Below, one piece after another: positions 14,976 to 22,558 of a stretch of DNA of 23,857 bases (its first letter is position 1; the number at the start of each line of letters is the position of its first letter). Source of the DNA: DASPKM01 sp036402175. GTDB lineage: Bacteria; Bacteroidota; Bacteroidia; Chitinophagales; Chitinophagaceae. Made by a program: the position numbers and the translations under genes. Location: NCBI GenBank assembly GCA_036402175.1, contig DASWTK010000219.1, forward strand, positions 1 through 23,857. The letters run 5' to 3'. The notes beneath the pieces were generated by a model, which saw only the letters and a program-made list of their open reading frames with translations, was not told the origin of the DNA and did not search any database.

Positions 14976-16760
14976 ATGGCAGAAAAAAAACTCGCAAAGA
15001 AAATTTTCGATTTTGGATTGCTTCGCCGTGTATTTAAATACGCGGCGCCTTATAAGAAACGCTTTTACCTTTCTATCGCACTCGCCATATTGCTTGCGCT
15101 CTTCACTCCGCTCAGGCCATATCTTATACAACTGACAGTTAACGATTATATTCAGAACAACAACCTGCAATGGCTTGTCTGGATAACCATTATACAAGTG
15201 GTGATGCTGCTGATCGAAACCGCATTCAGGTTCTATTTTACTTATATCACTGCCTGGCTTGGTCAAACGGTTGTGCGTGATCTCCGGGTCACCGTTTACA
15301 AAAAGGTGCTGAAGCTTAATCTTTCCCAGTTTGACAAAACCCCGATCGGCACACTTACTACCAGAACTGTTGATGATATTGAGCGGATAAACGACGTATT
15401 TGCTGATGGGTTGATACCGATTGTAGCGGATCTTTTATCAATTATCGCTATCCTGCTGGTGATGTTCCTGGAGGACTGGCGGCTTTCGCTGATCAGTCTC
15501 GCGCCTTTCCCGATCTTAATTGTTGCGACTTACTTTTTTAAGGAGAGTGTAAACAAATCGTTCATCCGGGTCAGGAATGCAGTATCGCAACTGAACGCTT
15601 TTGTGCAGGAGCATATTACCGGAATGCAGATCGTGCAGGCTTTCGCCGCGGAGAAAAAGGAAATGAACAAATTCAGGCAGATCAACCGCGAACACAGGAA
15701 TGCGAACATCCATGCCATCTTTGCCTATTCTGTTTTCTTCCCGATTGTGGAAATTATTCTGGCCACAGGTACTGGCCTGCTGGTTTGGTGGGCGGCAAGC
15801 GCCTCACTAACGATGCCGGCCGATGAAGCCGGTAAGCTGCCCGGAAAAATGATAGCGTTCATACTTTATCTGAACCTGCTTTTCCGTCCGCTCAGGGTCA
15901 TTGCCGATAAGTTCAACGTATTACAGATGGGAATGGTAGCAGGTGAGCGGGTATTTAAAGTACTTGATAACGATGACTTCATTAAAACCGAAGGGGATCA
16001 TGCGCCAGCAGTTATAAAAGGGAAAATAACTTTTGATAAGGTATGGTTTTCTTACACACCTGACAGGCCGGTACTAAAAAATATATCCTTTACCGTTAAC
16101 CCAGGCGAAACTGTCGCACTGGTGGGTCATACCGGAAGCGGTAAAACTTCCATCATCAGCCTCCTGAACCGGCTTTACGAAGCGCAGAAAGGGGAGATCC
16201 GGGTGGATGATATTAAGATCGCTGATTATCAGCTTGACGCTTTACGGTCTAATATCGGTATCGTTCTGCAGGACGTATTCCTGTTTTCCGGGTCAGTTCT
16301 TGATAACATTACCCTTCGAAATCCGGCGATCAGCCGCGAACAGGTGGAGCGGGCGGCAAAACTGATCGACATGCACGACTTTATTCTGCAGTTACCCGGA
16401 GGGTATGATTATAATGTAATGGAAAGGGGCCATAGCTTATCGCTGGGCCAGCGGCAGCTGCTGTCGTTCATTCGCGCCCTGCTGTATAACCCATCGGTAT
16501 TGATACTGGATGAGGCCACCTCTTCGGTTGATACCGAGTCTGAACGAATGATTCAGCGGGCTACCGATACATTGATCGCAGGGCGTACTTCAATTGTAAT
16601 CGCCCACCGTTTATCCACCATCCGGAAGGCGCATAAAATAATCGTTCTGGAGAAAGGCGAGATCAGGGAAATGGGTACTCACCATGAACTTTTGGAGAAA
16701 CAAGGTCATTATTTCCGCCTTCATCAGATGCAGTTTGAAAAGGCCGGTAAGTTTGTTTAA
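14976..16760 (+). CDS. MsbA-like ABC exporter (fused permease and ATPase)
   Basis: A 594-residue half-transporter. The N-terminal exporter-type membrane domain has about six helices (near 30-50, 66-88, 143-162, 168-188, 250-275, 290-312). The ATPase domain starts at about 340: Walker A GHTGSGKT (384-391), a Q-loop near IGIVLQDVFLFSG, signature LSLGQ (488-492), Walker B LILDEA (Asp512, catalytic Glu513) and H-loop IAHRLST. Key residues are intact, so it should be active as a homodimer in the inner membrane. The family moves lipids, lipid A precursors, peptides or drugs outward; the substrate is not determinable here. It stands between a secreted protein gene and the atp operon, each with its own -7 element, so it is probably transcribed alone. 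Confidence 0.9.
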   Translation: MAEKKLAKKIFDFGLLRRVFKYAAPYKKRFYLSIALAILLALFTPLRPYLIQLTVNDYIQNNNLQWLVWITIIQVVMLLIETAFRFYFTYITAWLGQTVVRDLRVTVYKKVLKLNLSQFDKTPIGTLTTRTVDDIERINDVFADGLIPIVADLLSIIAILLVMFLEDWRLSLISLAPFPILIVATYFFKESVNKSFIRVRNAVSQLNAFVQEHITGMQIVQAFAAEKKEMNKFRQINREHRNANIHAIFAYSVFFPIVEIILATGTGLLVWWAASASLTMPADEAGKLPGKMIAFILYLNLLFRPLRVIADKFNVLQMGMVAGERVFKVLDNDDFIKTEGDHAPAVIKGKITFDKVWFSYTPDRPVLKNISFTVNPGETVALVGHTGSGKTSIISLLNRLYEAQKGEIRVDDIKIADYQLDALRSNIGIVLQDVFLFSGSVLDNITLRNPAISREQVERAAKLIDMHDFILQLPGGYDYNVMERGHSLSLGQRQLLSFIRALLYNPSVLILDEATSSVDTESERMIQRATDTLIAGRTSIVIAHRLSTIRKAHKIIVLEKGEIREMGTHHELLEKQGHYFRLHQMQFEKAGKFV

Positions 16761-16789
16761 AAAGTAAGGTTTTTTCATCCCCCCCTCCT

Positions 16790-16797
16790 TATCTTTG
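16790..16797 (+). promoter_or_regulatory. -7 promoter element of the atp operon
   Basis: TATCTTTG, a perfect TAnnTTTG, 21 bp before the ATG of atpB. A purine-rich GAGGGGAG lies between it and the start. Confidence 0.5.
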
Positions 16798-16818
16798 CGG
16801 CAAATTTGAGGGGAGCTT

Positions 16819-17970
16819 ATGACCTTTAAACGTCTCAAATCCTTATTGGTAGCGGTTTTCAGCTTAAATATGCTGCTCGTTCCGGGCGTAGCCGTTACCC
16901 AGGATACACATGATACAATCGATAGCAGATTAAAGCATCAGGAAGAGGGGGCAAACAACCACAGCCAGGACCAGACCACAGAGCATAAGTTCGATGCGGC
17001 CGAGGTGATCATGGAACATATCAAGGATGGGCATGAGTTCCATTTTGCCACTCTCGGCAACACACATATTACTATTCCCCTGCCGGTTATTCTATATTCG
17101 CCCCAGCGCGGGCTCGACGCGTTCATGTCGTCCAAATTCCACCACGGACATGACGCTTATAAAGGATACAAACTGGAACACGGAAAGATCATTGCCGTTG
17201 ATGCCAACGGTCGTCCGGATGAATCAGTTGCCGTATACGATCTGTCACTGACACGCAATGTGGTACAGATGATCATTGCTTTGGGAATTTTGGTTTGGAT
17301 CATGATCGGTCTCGCGAAAAGATACCAGCAGGGTCATGGAACACGAACGGCTCCTCGCGGATTACAGAATGCAATTGAGCCGGTTATCACGTTCGTTCGC
17401 GATGAAGTTGCGAAGCCAAACCTTGGAAAGAAGTACGAAAAATACCTGCCCTACCTGCTGACTGTTTTCTTTTTTATCCTGATCAATAACTTATTCGGTT
17501 TGCTGCCCGGCTCAGCGAACGTTACCGGTAATGTGGCTTTTACGCTGGTGCTGGGTGTTATTTCTTTTGTTGTGATCATGTTCAGTACCAACAAACATTA
17601 CTGGGGTCATATAATCAATCCACCGGTCCCATTAGGTATCAAGCCGATCCTGGTTCCGGTAGAGATACTTGGAGTGTTTACAAAGCCGTTCGCGTTGATT
17701 GTCCGTCTTTTCGCGAACATGGTCGCGGGTCACATCATTATCCTCAGTTTCGTTTCGCTGATATTCATTTTCGGAACAATGAACAAAGGCATCGGATGGG
17801 GATTTGCGCCCGTTTCCGTGCTCTTTACAGTATTCATTTATTTTATTGAGATACTTGTTGCTTTTATACAGGCATTCATTTTTACAAATCTTACAGCTGT
17901 ATTCATCGGTCAGGCATTTGAGGGAAGTCATGATGATGTGGATGGCCATCACGACGCTGTAATTCCATAA
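16819..17970 (+). CDS. atpB: ATP synthase F0 subunit a
   Basis: A 383-residue membrane subunit forming the proton half-channels against the c-ring. The conserved helix ALIVRLFANMVAGH carries the essential arginine (Arg296). Other family stretches are NAIEPVITFVRDEV, YLPYLLTVFFFILINNLFGLLPG and the last helix, FIQAFIFTNLTAVFIGQA. It is over 100 residues longer than the E. coli protein: a signal-peptide-like start (MTFKRLKSLLVAVFSLNMLLVPGVAVT) and a polar, His-rich periplasmic extension to about residue 145 precede the core, as I recall for Bacteroidota. The C-terminus is His/Asp-rich (GSHDDVDGHHDAVIP). First gene of the atp operon; atpE follows after 33 bp. Confidence 0.95.
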   Translation: MTFKRLKSLLVAVFSLNMLLVPGVAVTQDTHDTIDSRLKHQEEGANNHSQDQTTEHKFDAAEVIMEHIKDGHEFHFATLGNTHITIPLPVILYSPQRGLDAFMSSKFHHGHDAYKGYKLEHGKIIAVDANGRPDESVAVYDLSLTRNVVQMIIALGILVWIMIGLAKRYQQGHGTRTAPRGLQNAIEPVITFVRDEVAKPNLGKKYEKYLPYLLTVFFFILINNLFGLLPGSANVTGNVAFTLVLGVISFVVIMFSTNKHYWGHIINPPVPLGIKPILVPVEILGVFTKPFALIVRLFANMVAGHIIILSFVSLIFIFGTMNKGIGWGFAPVSVLFTVFIYFIEILVAFIQAFIFTNLTAVFIGQAFEGSHDDVDGHHDAVIP

Positions 17971-18003
17971 AGTTTTTTTTTAATTATAATAAAATCAAGT
18001 AAG

Positions 18004-18261
18004 ATGACAATGTTCGAGATTTTGTTGCAGGCTACACCGGAACTGGGATTTTCCCACCTTGGTGGTGCAATTGGTGCAGGACTTGCCGCTATCGGAGCCG
18101 GTATCGGAATCGGCCAGATCGGTAAGGGCGCTGTTGAAGCTATTGCCCGTCAGCCGGAAGCTATCAACGACATTCGTGCCAACATGATCCTGACCGCGGC
18201 ATTCGTTGAGGGTGTTGCGCTGTTCGCTGTGATCGCTGGTCTGCTTGCTGTATTGAAGTAG
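18004..18261 (+). CDS. atpE: ATP synthase F0 subunit c
   Basis: An 85-residue two-helix hairpin that forms the rotor ring. The first helix is glycine-rich (GAIGAGLAAIGAGIGIGQIGKG); the polar loop ARQPEA (48-53) contacts the F1 stalk; the second helix has the ion-binding carboxylate Glu69 in AAFVEGVALF. The residue after Glu69 is Gly, not the Ser/Thr found in Na+-binding rings, so proton coupling is expected. An ATG two codons downstream (18010) is an alternative start. Confidence 0.95.
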   Translation: MTMFEILLQATPELGFSHLGGAIGAGLAAIGAGIGIGQIGKGAVEAIARQPEAINDIRANMILTAAFVEGVALFAVIAGLLAVLK

Positions 18262-18282
18262 ACTATTCCAGGCACGTTAAAA

Positions 18283-18323
18283 AATTACTGCATCCAAAGC
18301 ACAGGGCGGAGGATGCAGTAATT
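18283..18323 (+). promoter_or_regulatory. Intercistronic hairpin between atpE and atpF
   Basis: A perfect 13-bp inverted repeat, AATTACTGCATCC (18283-18295) with GGATGCAGTAATT (18311-18323), and a 15-base loop. No T run follows, so it is unlikely to be a classic terminator. In the transcript it could mark a processing or stability boundary that keeps subunit c in excess of subunit b (inference). Confidence 0.75.
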
Positions 18324-18365
18324 CTAAAAACATTGCTTAAGACAACTCAGTAAATCGTTTTAAAT

Positions 18366-18860
18366 ATGGATCTGTTATTACCTGGCCTTGGTTTGATATT
18401 CTGGACCCTGCTTGCCTTTATCATTGTATTTCTCATTCTGAAAAAATTTGCATGGAAGCCGATCCTTAAATCACTGAAGGAAAGGGAAACCAGCATATCA
18501 GACTCACTCAGCACCGCTGAAAGAGTGCGCGCCGAAATGGCACAACTGCAGAATGAAAATGAAGCGCTGCTGGCGAAGGCCAGGGAGGAAAGAGGTCAGC
18601 TTCTGAAAGAAGCCCGTGAGACGCGCGACCGGATCGTGAACGAAGCAAAGGAACAGGCAAAGAACGAAGCGAACCGCATTGTTGCCGAAGCTCAGCAGGC
18701 AATTCAGCAGCAGAAGATGGCTGCCATTACCGATGTTAAGAACCAGATCGGGACATTGGTGATCGATGTAGCGGAGAAAGTATTAAAGAGGGAGCTTAAC
18801 AATCCGGCGGATCAGGAGATCTTCATCAAGCAATTGGCCAACGAAATCAAATTGAACTAA
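18366..18860 (+). CDS. atpF: ATP synthase F0 subunit b
   Basis: A 164-residue peripheral-stalk subunit. One N-terminal membrane helix (about 5-26, LLPGLGLIFWTLLAFIIVFLIL) is followed by a long charged coiled coil (about 35-140) rich in Glu, Lys, Arg and Ala, with a C-terminal part (VAEKVLKREL) that contacts delta. Length is normal for the family. It lies 104 bp after atpE, a larger gap than elsewhere in the operon because of the hairpin, and 3 bp before atpH. Confidence 0.93.
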   Translation: MDLLLPGLGLIFWTLLAFIIVFLILKKFAWKPILKSLKERETSISDSLSTAERVRAEMAQLQNENEALLAKAREERGQLLKEARETRDRIVNEAKEQAKNEANRIVAEAQQAIQQQKMAAITDVKNQIGTLVIDVAEKVLKRELNNPADQEIFIKQLANEIKLN

Positions 18861-18863
18861 GAA

Positions 18864-19427
18864 ATGCTTAACCCCCGTTTAGCCGGCAGGTATGCGAAAT
18901 CGCTTTTGGACCTTGCGATTGAAAGAAATGAGCTGGAGACAGTTCATAAGGATATGCTGTTCCTGAAACATGTTTGTGATTCAAGCAGCGAGTTTGTAGG
19001 TCTTATGAAAAGCCCGGTAATTGAAACCGCCAAGAAAGAGAAAGTTTTTGCCGCGGTAACAAAAGGAAGGATCAGCGAACTGACCGCAGGTTTTCATCAT
19101 CTGCTTATACGCAAGGGGCGTGAAGCCAATCTCCCCGAAATTATAAAGGCATTCATCGAACAATACAACAAGCATAAGGGCATACAGATCATTAAGATCA
19201 TTACTGCAAAACCTGTAAGCGATTCGCTGAAACAGGAAATTATCAATAAAGTGCAAAGCCAGACTTCAATCAAGAGTGTTGAGCTTATTTCGGAAGTGAG
19301 GGAAGACCTGATTGGCGGATTTATGCTCGAAATGGGCGATACCCTGATCGACGCAAGCATTGCCTATGACCTGAAGGCCATAAGGAAACAGTTCCTCAAC
19401 AACGATTTCATTTATAAGATAAGATAG
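18864..19427 (+). CDS. atpH: ATP synthase F1 subunit delta
   Basis: A 187-residue OSCP/delta protein linking the peripheral stalk to the top of F1. The N-terminal helical bundle starts NPRLAGRYAKSLLDLAIE. The C-terminal region has the conserved segment IKSVELISEVREDLIGGFMLEMGDTLIDASIAYDL, matching the family's 'LIGG...G...D.S....L' ending. The start 3 bp after atpF suggests translational coupling; atpA begins 24 bp downstream. Confidence 0.93.
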   Translation: MLNPRLAGRYAKSLLDLAIERNELETVHKDMLFLKHVCDSSSEFVGLMKSPVIETAKKEKVFAAVTKGRISELTAGFHHLLIRKGREANLPEIIKAFIEQYNKHKGIQIIKIITAKPVSDSLKQEIINKVQSQTSIKSVELISEVREDLIGGFMLEMGDTLIDASIAYDLKAIRKQFLNNDFIYKIR

Positions 19428-19451
19428 GATTCACGAAAAAAATAAACAATC

Positions 19452-21029
19452 ATGGTAGAAATTAAACCTGATGAGATTTCGGCGATATTAAGGCAGCAAC
19501 TGACCAATTTCAATGCTGAAGCCGATCTTGAAGAAGTGGGAACGGTACTGCAGGTGGGCGATGGTATTGCAAGGGTATACGGACTTGGTAATGTACGCAG
19601 CGGTGAGCTGGTTGAATTTGAAAATGGAGTAAGGGCAATAGCACTGAACCTGGAAGAGGATAATGTGGGTGTGGTTTTGATGGGAGAGATGGGCGATATC
19701 CAGGAAGGCGCCAAAGTAAAAAGAACGGGCAAGATCGCATCTATCCAGGTGGGTGATGGCATGCTTGGCCGCGTTGTAAATGCATTGGGCGAGCCAATAG
19801 ATGGCAAAGGTCCGATTACTGGTGAACGTTATGAAATGCCACTGGAGCGCAAGGCCCCTGGTGTGATCTTCCGCGAGCCTGTAAAAGAACCGCTGCAAAC
19901 CGGTATCAAAGCTATTGACGCGATGATACCGATTGGAAGAGGACAGCGTGAGTTGATCATTGGAGACCGCCAGACCGGAAAGACAGCCATTGCTGTTGAT
20001 ACGATCATTAACCAGAAAGAATTTTTCCAGGCCGGAAAGCCGGTATACTGTATTTATGTTGCGATTGGTCAGAAAGCATCCACCATTGCTGGTGTGATGA
20101 AGACGCTGCAGGATAATGGGGCAATGGACTATACGGTGATTGTTGCCGCATCCGCATCTGACCCTGCTCCACTTCAGTTCTACGCGCCTTTCTCTGGCGC
20201 CGCCATTGGTGAATTCTTCCGTGATACAGGAAGACCGGCACTGATCATTTACGATGATCTTTCAAAACAAGCCGTTGCTTACCGTGAAGTATCATTGCTG
20301 CTTCGCCGCCCGCCGGGACGTGAAGCTTATCCGGGTGATGTATTCTACCTTCACAGCCGTTTATTGGAACGTGCCGCAAAGGTGATCACCGACGATGGCG
20401 TTGCGAAGAATATGAACGATCTGCCTGAATCTATCCGTCATCTGGTTAAGGGAGGAGGCTCTCTGACAGCCCTGCCGATCATCGAAACGCAGGCTGGTGA
20501 CGTATCAGCATACATTCCAACGAATGTGATCTCTATTACAGACGGACAGATATTCCTTGAAGGTAACCTCTTCAATGCCGGTATCCGTCCCGCAATTAAC
20601 GTAGGTATCTCCGTTAGTCGTGTTGGTGGTAACGCGCAGATCAAATCAATGAAAAAGGTAGCGGGAACACTGAAGCTTGACCAGGCCCTTTACCGTGAAA
20701 TGGAAGCTTTCTCCAAATTCGGTGGCGACCTTGATGCCGCTACGAAAGTGGTGCTCGACAAAGGTGCGCGTAACGTGGAGATATTGAAGCAACCGCAATA
20801 CACACCGTTCGCGGTTGAAAAACAGGTAGCAATTATTTATCTCGGTACTCAGGGACTTCTGCGCGATGTAGCTGTTAAAAAGGTAAGAGAATTTGAAGAG
20901 CACTTCCTGATGGAAATGGATAACAAACTTCCCGAAGTGATGACAGAATTTAAAAAAGGCAACCTTCCGGAAGACGGCATCAAGAAGATGGTTGAACTTG
21001 CGAATTCAATTATCCCACAATACAAATAA
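19452..21029 (+). CDS. atpA: ATP synthase F1 subunit alpha
   Basis: A 525-residue subunit of the catalytic hexamer holding the non-catalytic nucleotide sites. Walker A is GDRQTGKT (171-178). Also present are VGDGIARVYGLGNV in the N-terminal beta-barrel, IPIGRGQRELIIGDRQ, LIIYDDLSKQAVAYREVSLLLRRPPGREAYPGDVFYLHSRLLERAAK, and the ISVSRVGGNAQIKSMKKVAGTLKLDLAQ-like alpha signature region. Full length and all motifs intact. The gene is followed by a strong terminator, and atpG is not directly downstream. Confidence 0.97.
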   Translation: MVEIKPDEISAILRQQLTNFNAEADLEEVGTVLQVGDGIARVYGLGNVRSGELVEFENGVRAIALNLEEDNVGVVLMGEMGDIQEGAKVKRTGKIASIQVGDGMLGRVVNALGEPIDGKGPITGERYEMPLERKAPGVIFREPVKEPLQTGIKAIDAMIPIGRGQRELIIGDRQTGKTAIAVDTIINQKEFFQAGKPVYCIYVAIGQKASTIAGVMKTLQDNGAMDYTVIVAASASDPAPLQFYAPFSGAAIGEFFRDTGRPALIIYDDLSKQAVAYREVSLLLRRPPGREAYPGDVFYLHSRLLERAAKVITDDGVAKNMNDLPESIRHLVKGGGSLTALPIIETQAGDVSAYIPTNVISITDGQIFLEGNLFNAGIRPAINVGISVSRVGGNAQIKSMKKVAGTLKLDQALYREMEAFSKFGGDLDAATKVVLDKGARNVEILKQPQYTPFAVEKQVAIIYLGTQGLLRDVAVKKVREFEEHFLMEMDNKLPEVMTEFKKGNLPEDGIKKMVELANSIIPQYK

Positions 21030-21049
21030 AAAGATTTTTTGAAAAAATT

Positions 21050-21074
21050 AACCCCGCCAAAAGCGGGGTTTTTT
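21050..21074 (+). terminator. Rho-independent terminator of the atp operon
   Basis: An 8-bp GC-rich stem, AACCCCGC (21050-21057) with GCGGGGTT (21063-21070), loop CAAAA and six T (21069-21074), starting 21 bp after the atpA stop. Confidence 0.9.
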
Positions 21075-21137
21075 GTTGATTGTCAATGATTTTCAACGAG
21101 TTGTCCCATCATGGGAATGAGGAAATTTTACGAACAC

Positions 21138-21168
21138 TTGCATCTTCGGAAAATACGGTTAATCTTTG
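21138..21168 (+). promoter_or_regulatory. Possible promoter for the T9SS-sorted protein gene at 21299
   Basis: TTG (21138-21140), 19 bp, then TAATCTTTG (21160-21168). This is close to TTG-N19-TAnnTTTG but with one extra base inside the -7 element. It would give a 5' leader of about 125 bases. The rest of the 224-base gap after the atp terminator shows nothing clear. Confidence 0.3.
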
Positions 21169-21298
21169 TTCTGCGATCACGCACTATCCGATACTCCTCT
21201 ATAAAGCCGTTTCATATTAATCCTCCAATCTCCTGGTTAACTGAATCAGAAAATTGATTCCCGGCACCAAGTACCATCTGTCCCTTTAAAAACGAAAT

Positions 21299-22036
21299 AT
21301 GAAAACGTACCCATATACGCATGCCCGTGTTGTGAGTTTACCACACGCTTCCATTCTCAGGAAATCTATATTTCTTCTTTTTTCAACCCTTATAACTTAT
21401 ATAGCATTTGCGAACAGCGGTTCTGCTTTGACCGGTGATCAGGAGAATCCTTCCCAGACACCAGCAGCCGAATTCAGCCTTCCGCTTGTTTTGAAATCAT
21501 TCAACGCCACTCTGGTCAACAAGAAAGTAAAGTTGACCTGGACTACCGGCCATGAAAAAGACCTGGTTTATTTTGTGATCGAGCGCAGCACTAACGGTGT
21601 TGACTACTCGGAGGCGGGATTTGTGTTCGCTGCAGGTAATGCTTCACTCATGCAGTATTCATTTCCCGATGTGATGCCAAATGCTTCAAGAGGTGTGATC
21701 TACTACAGGCTTAAGATGATGGATTCCAGGAAAAGGTTTCAGTATTCACCAGTAAGGCTTGTAAGGATCAGTGAAACTACCGCAACCGAATTGCAGGTGG
21801 TAGCTTATCCCAACCCTGTAATAAATGAGCTTCGCATAACGATACCTGCTGCCTGGCAGAATAAGAGCGTAAGTTATGAGGTATATAATATGAGTGGTCA
21901 CCTTGTGAAACGTATTGCGGCTGCTCATGCGAGTCAGACTGAAACACTGAATGTAAGAGAACTGGGAAAGGGAACTTATGTGGTGAAAGCATTCACGCAA
22001 ACTGAAGTCGCGGCGCAGCGCATTGTAAAAAAGTAA
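21299..22036 (+). CDS. Secreted T9SS type A sorting-domain protein (short paralogue)
   Basis: A 245-residue protein. A long basic n-region precedes the hydrophobic export segment (about 24-40, IFLLFSTLITYIAFANSGSA). After a short linker comes a fibronectin-like module (LPLVLKSFNATLVNKKVKLTWTT...FVIERSTNGVDYSEAGFV), then a T9SS type A sorting domain (AYPNPVINELRITIP...GTYVVKAFTQTEVAAQRIVKK). There is almost no cargo apart from these two modules. It is clearly paralogous to the C-terminal half of the next gene (shared SFNA-L-K, YYRLKM, YPNPV-NE-RITIP, WQNK, LVKR, ASQTE). Function unknown; it may be a surface or adhesive remnant of a larger protein. Confidence 0.8.
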   Translation: MKTYPYTHARVVSLPHASILRKSIFLLFSTLITYIAFANSGSALTGDQENPSQTPAAEFSLPLVLKSFNATLVNKKVKLTWTTGHEKDLVYFVIERSTNGVDYSEAGFVFAAGNASLMQYSFPDVMPNASRGVIYYRLKMMDSRKRFQYSPVRLVRISETTATELQVVAYPNPVINELRITIPAAWQNKSVSYEVYNMSGHLVKRIAAAHASQTETLNVRELGKGTYVVKAFTQTEVAAQRIVKK

Positions 22037-22391
22037 AAATGTGATCGGCCTGATACAGCGGGCCTTCATTGAACAATATTTACTCAGGACGGTAAATAAC
22101 CCCTTTTTCAAATCCTTTGAATTTCCTCTCCGTAATCTCCTCGAAGATAAACCATTCAAGATCCCATCCTCCGGAAAAACGAACATCAAACTCCATGAGA
22201 TCCATGAAGCCCGTACGCACAAGGCTTTTAATTTGATTTAGTATGAAAGTTAGAACTATCTACCTGCATTAACTCTGAACCAATGGAATCTTACCCTGGT
22301 TTCATAGAAAGGATTTATATGAAAACGAAAAGTGAAGAATGAACGATCGGAAAAAGAATTGTAATTTTTTTTAAAGGGTACGATCAACAAC

Positions 22392-22420
22392 GCCGTCCCT
22401 ATTCTTAGGGATGGCTTTTT
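22392..22420 (+). terminator. Terminator-like hairpin
   Basis: GCCGTCCCT (22392-22400) pairs with AGGGATGGC (22407-22415) with one G-U pair, loop ATTCTT, followed by TTTTT (22416-22420). It lies 356 bp after the nearest upstream stop (22036), so it either ends a long 3' leader or an unrecognised short transcript. Confidence 0.6.
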
Positions 22421-22446
22421 AAAACTTTAGTAAATCATTATACCAG

Positions 22447-22463
22447 GCCGGTAGTGTACCGGC
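22447..22463. repeat. Small GC-rich hairpin upstream of the last gene
   Basis: GCCGGTA (22447-22453), loop GTG, TACCGGC (22457-22463): a perfect 7-bp stem 95 bp before the ATG at 22559. It could be a leader structure; role unknown. Confidence 0.4.
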
Positions 22464-22558
22464 AACTGCACCAGGTTCAATTCCTTCCGAACAACCGCAA
22501 TACCTCTCCAATCCCCTGTGACCACGGCAACAGATCACAAACCCTAAAAAAATTGATC

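Larger units (their letters stand above)
22037..22558. other. Intergenic stretch without a convincing gene
   Basis: A 522-base gap between the two T9SS-sorted protein genes. It holds a terminator-like hairpin (22392-22420) and a small GC-rich hairpin (22447-22463). A 66-codon GTG-started frame (22041-22241) has no recognisable features or start signal and is not called. A small RNA ending at 22420 is possible but unsupported. Confidence 0.6.

Noticed and set aside
19412..19898. Long minus-strand frames opposite atpA and others opposite real genes
   Set aside because: They are antisense shadows of strongly conserved coding sequences, with low-complexity or implausible translations.
22053..22073. 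GGCC...GGCC hairpin after the 21299 gene
   Set aside because: Only a 4-bp stem with a long loop and no T run; at best a decayed terminator.
22041..22241. 66-codon plus-strand frame with GTG start
   Set aside because: No recognisable domain, no start signal and atypical composition; likely chance.
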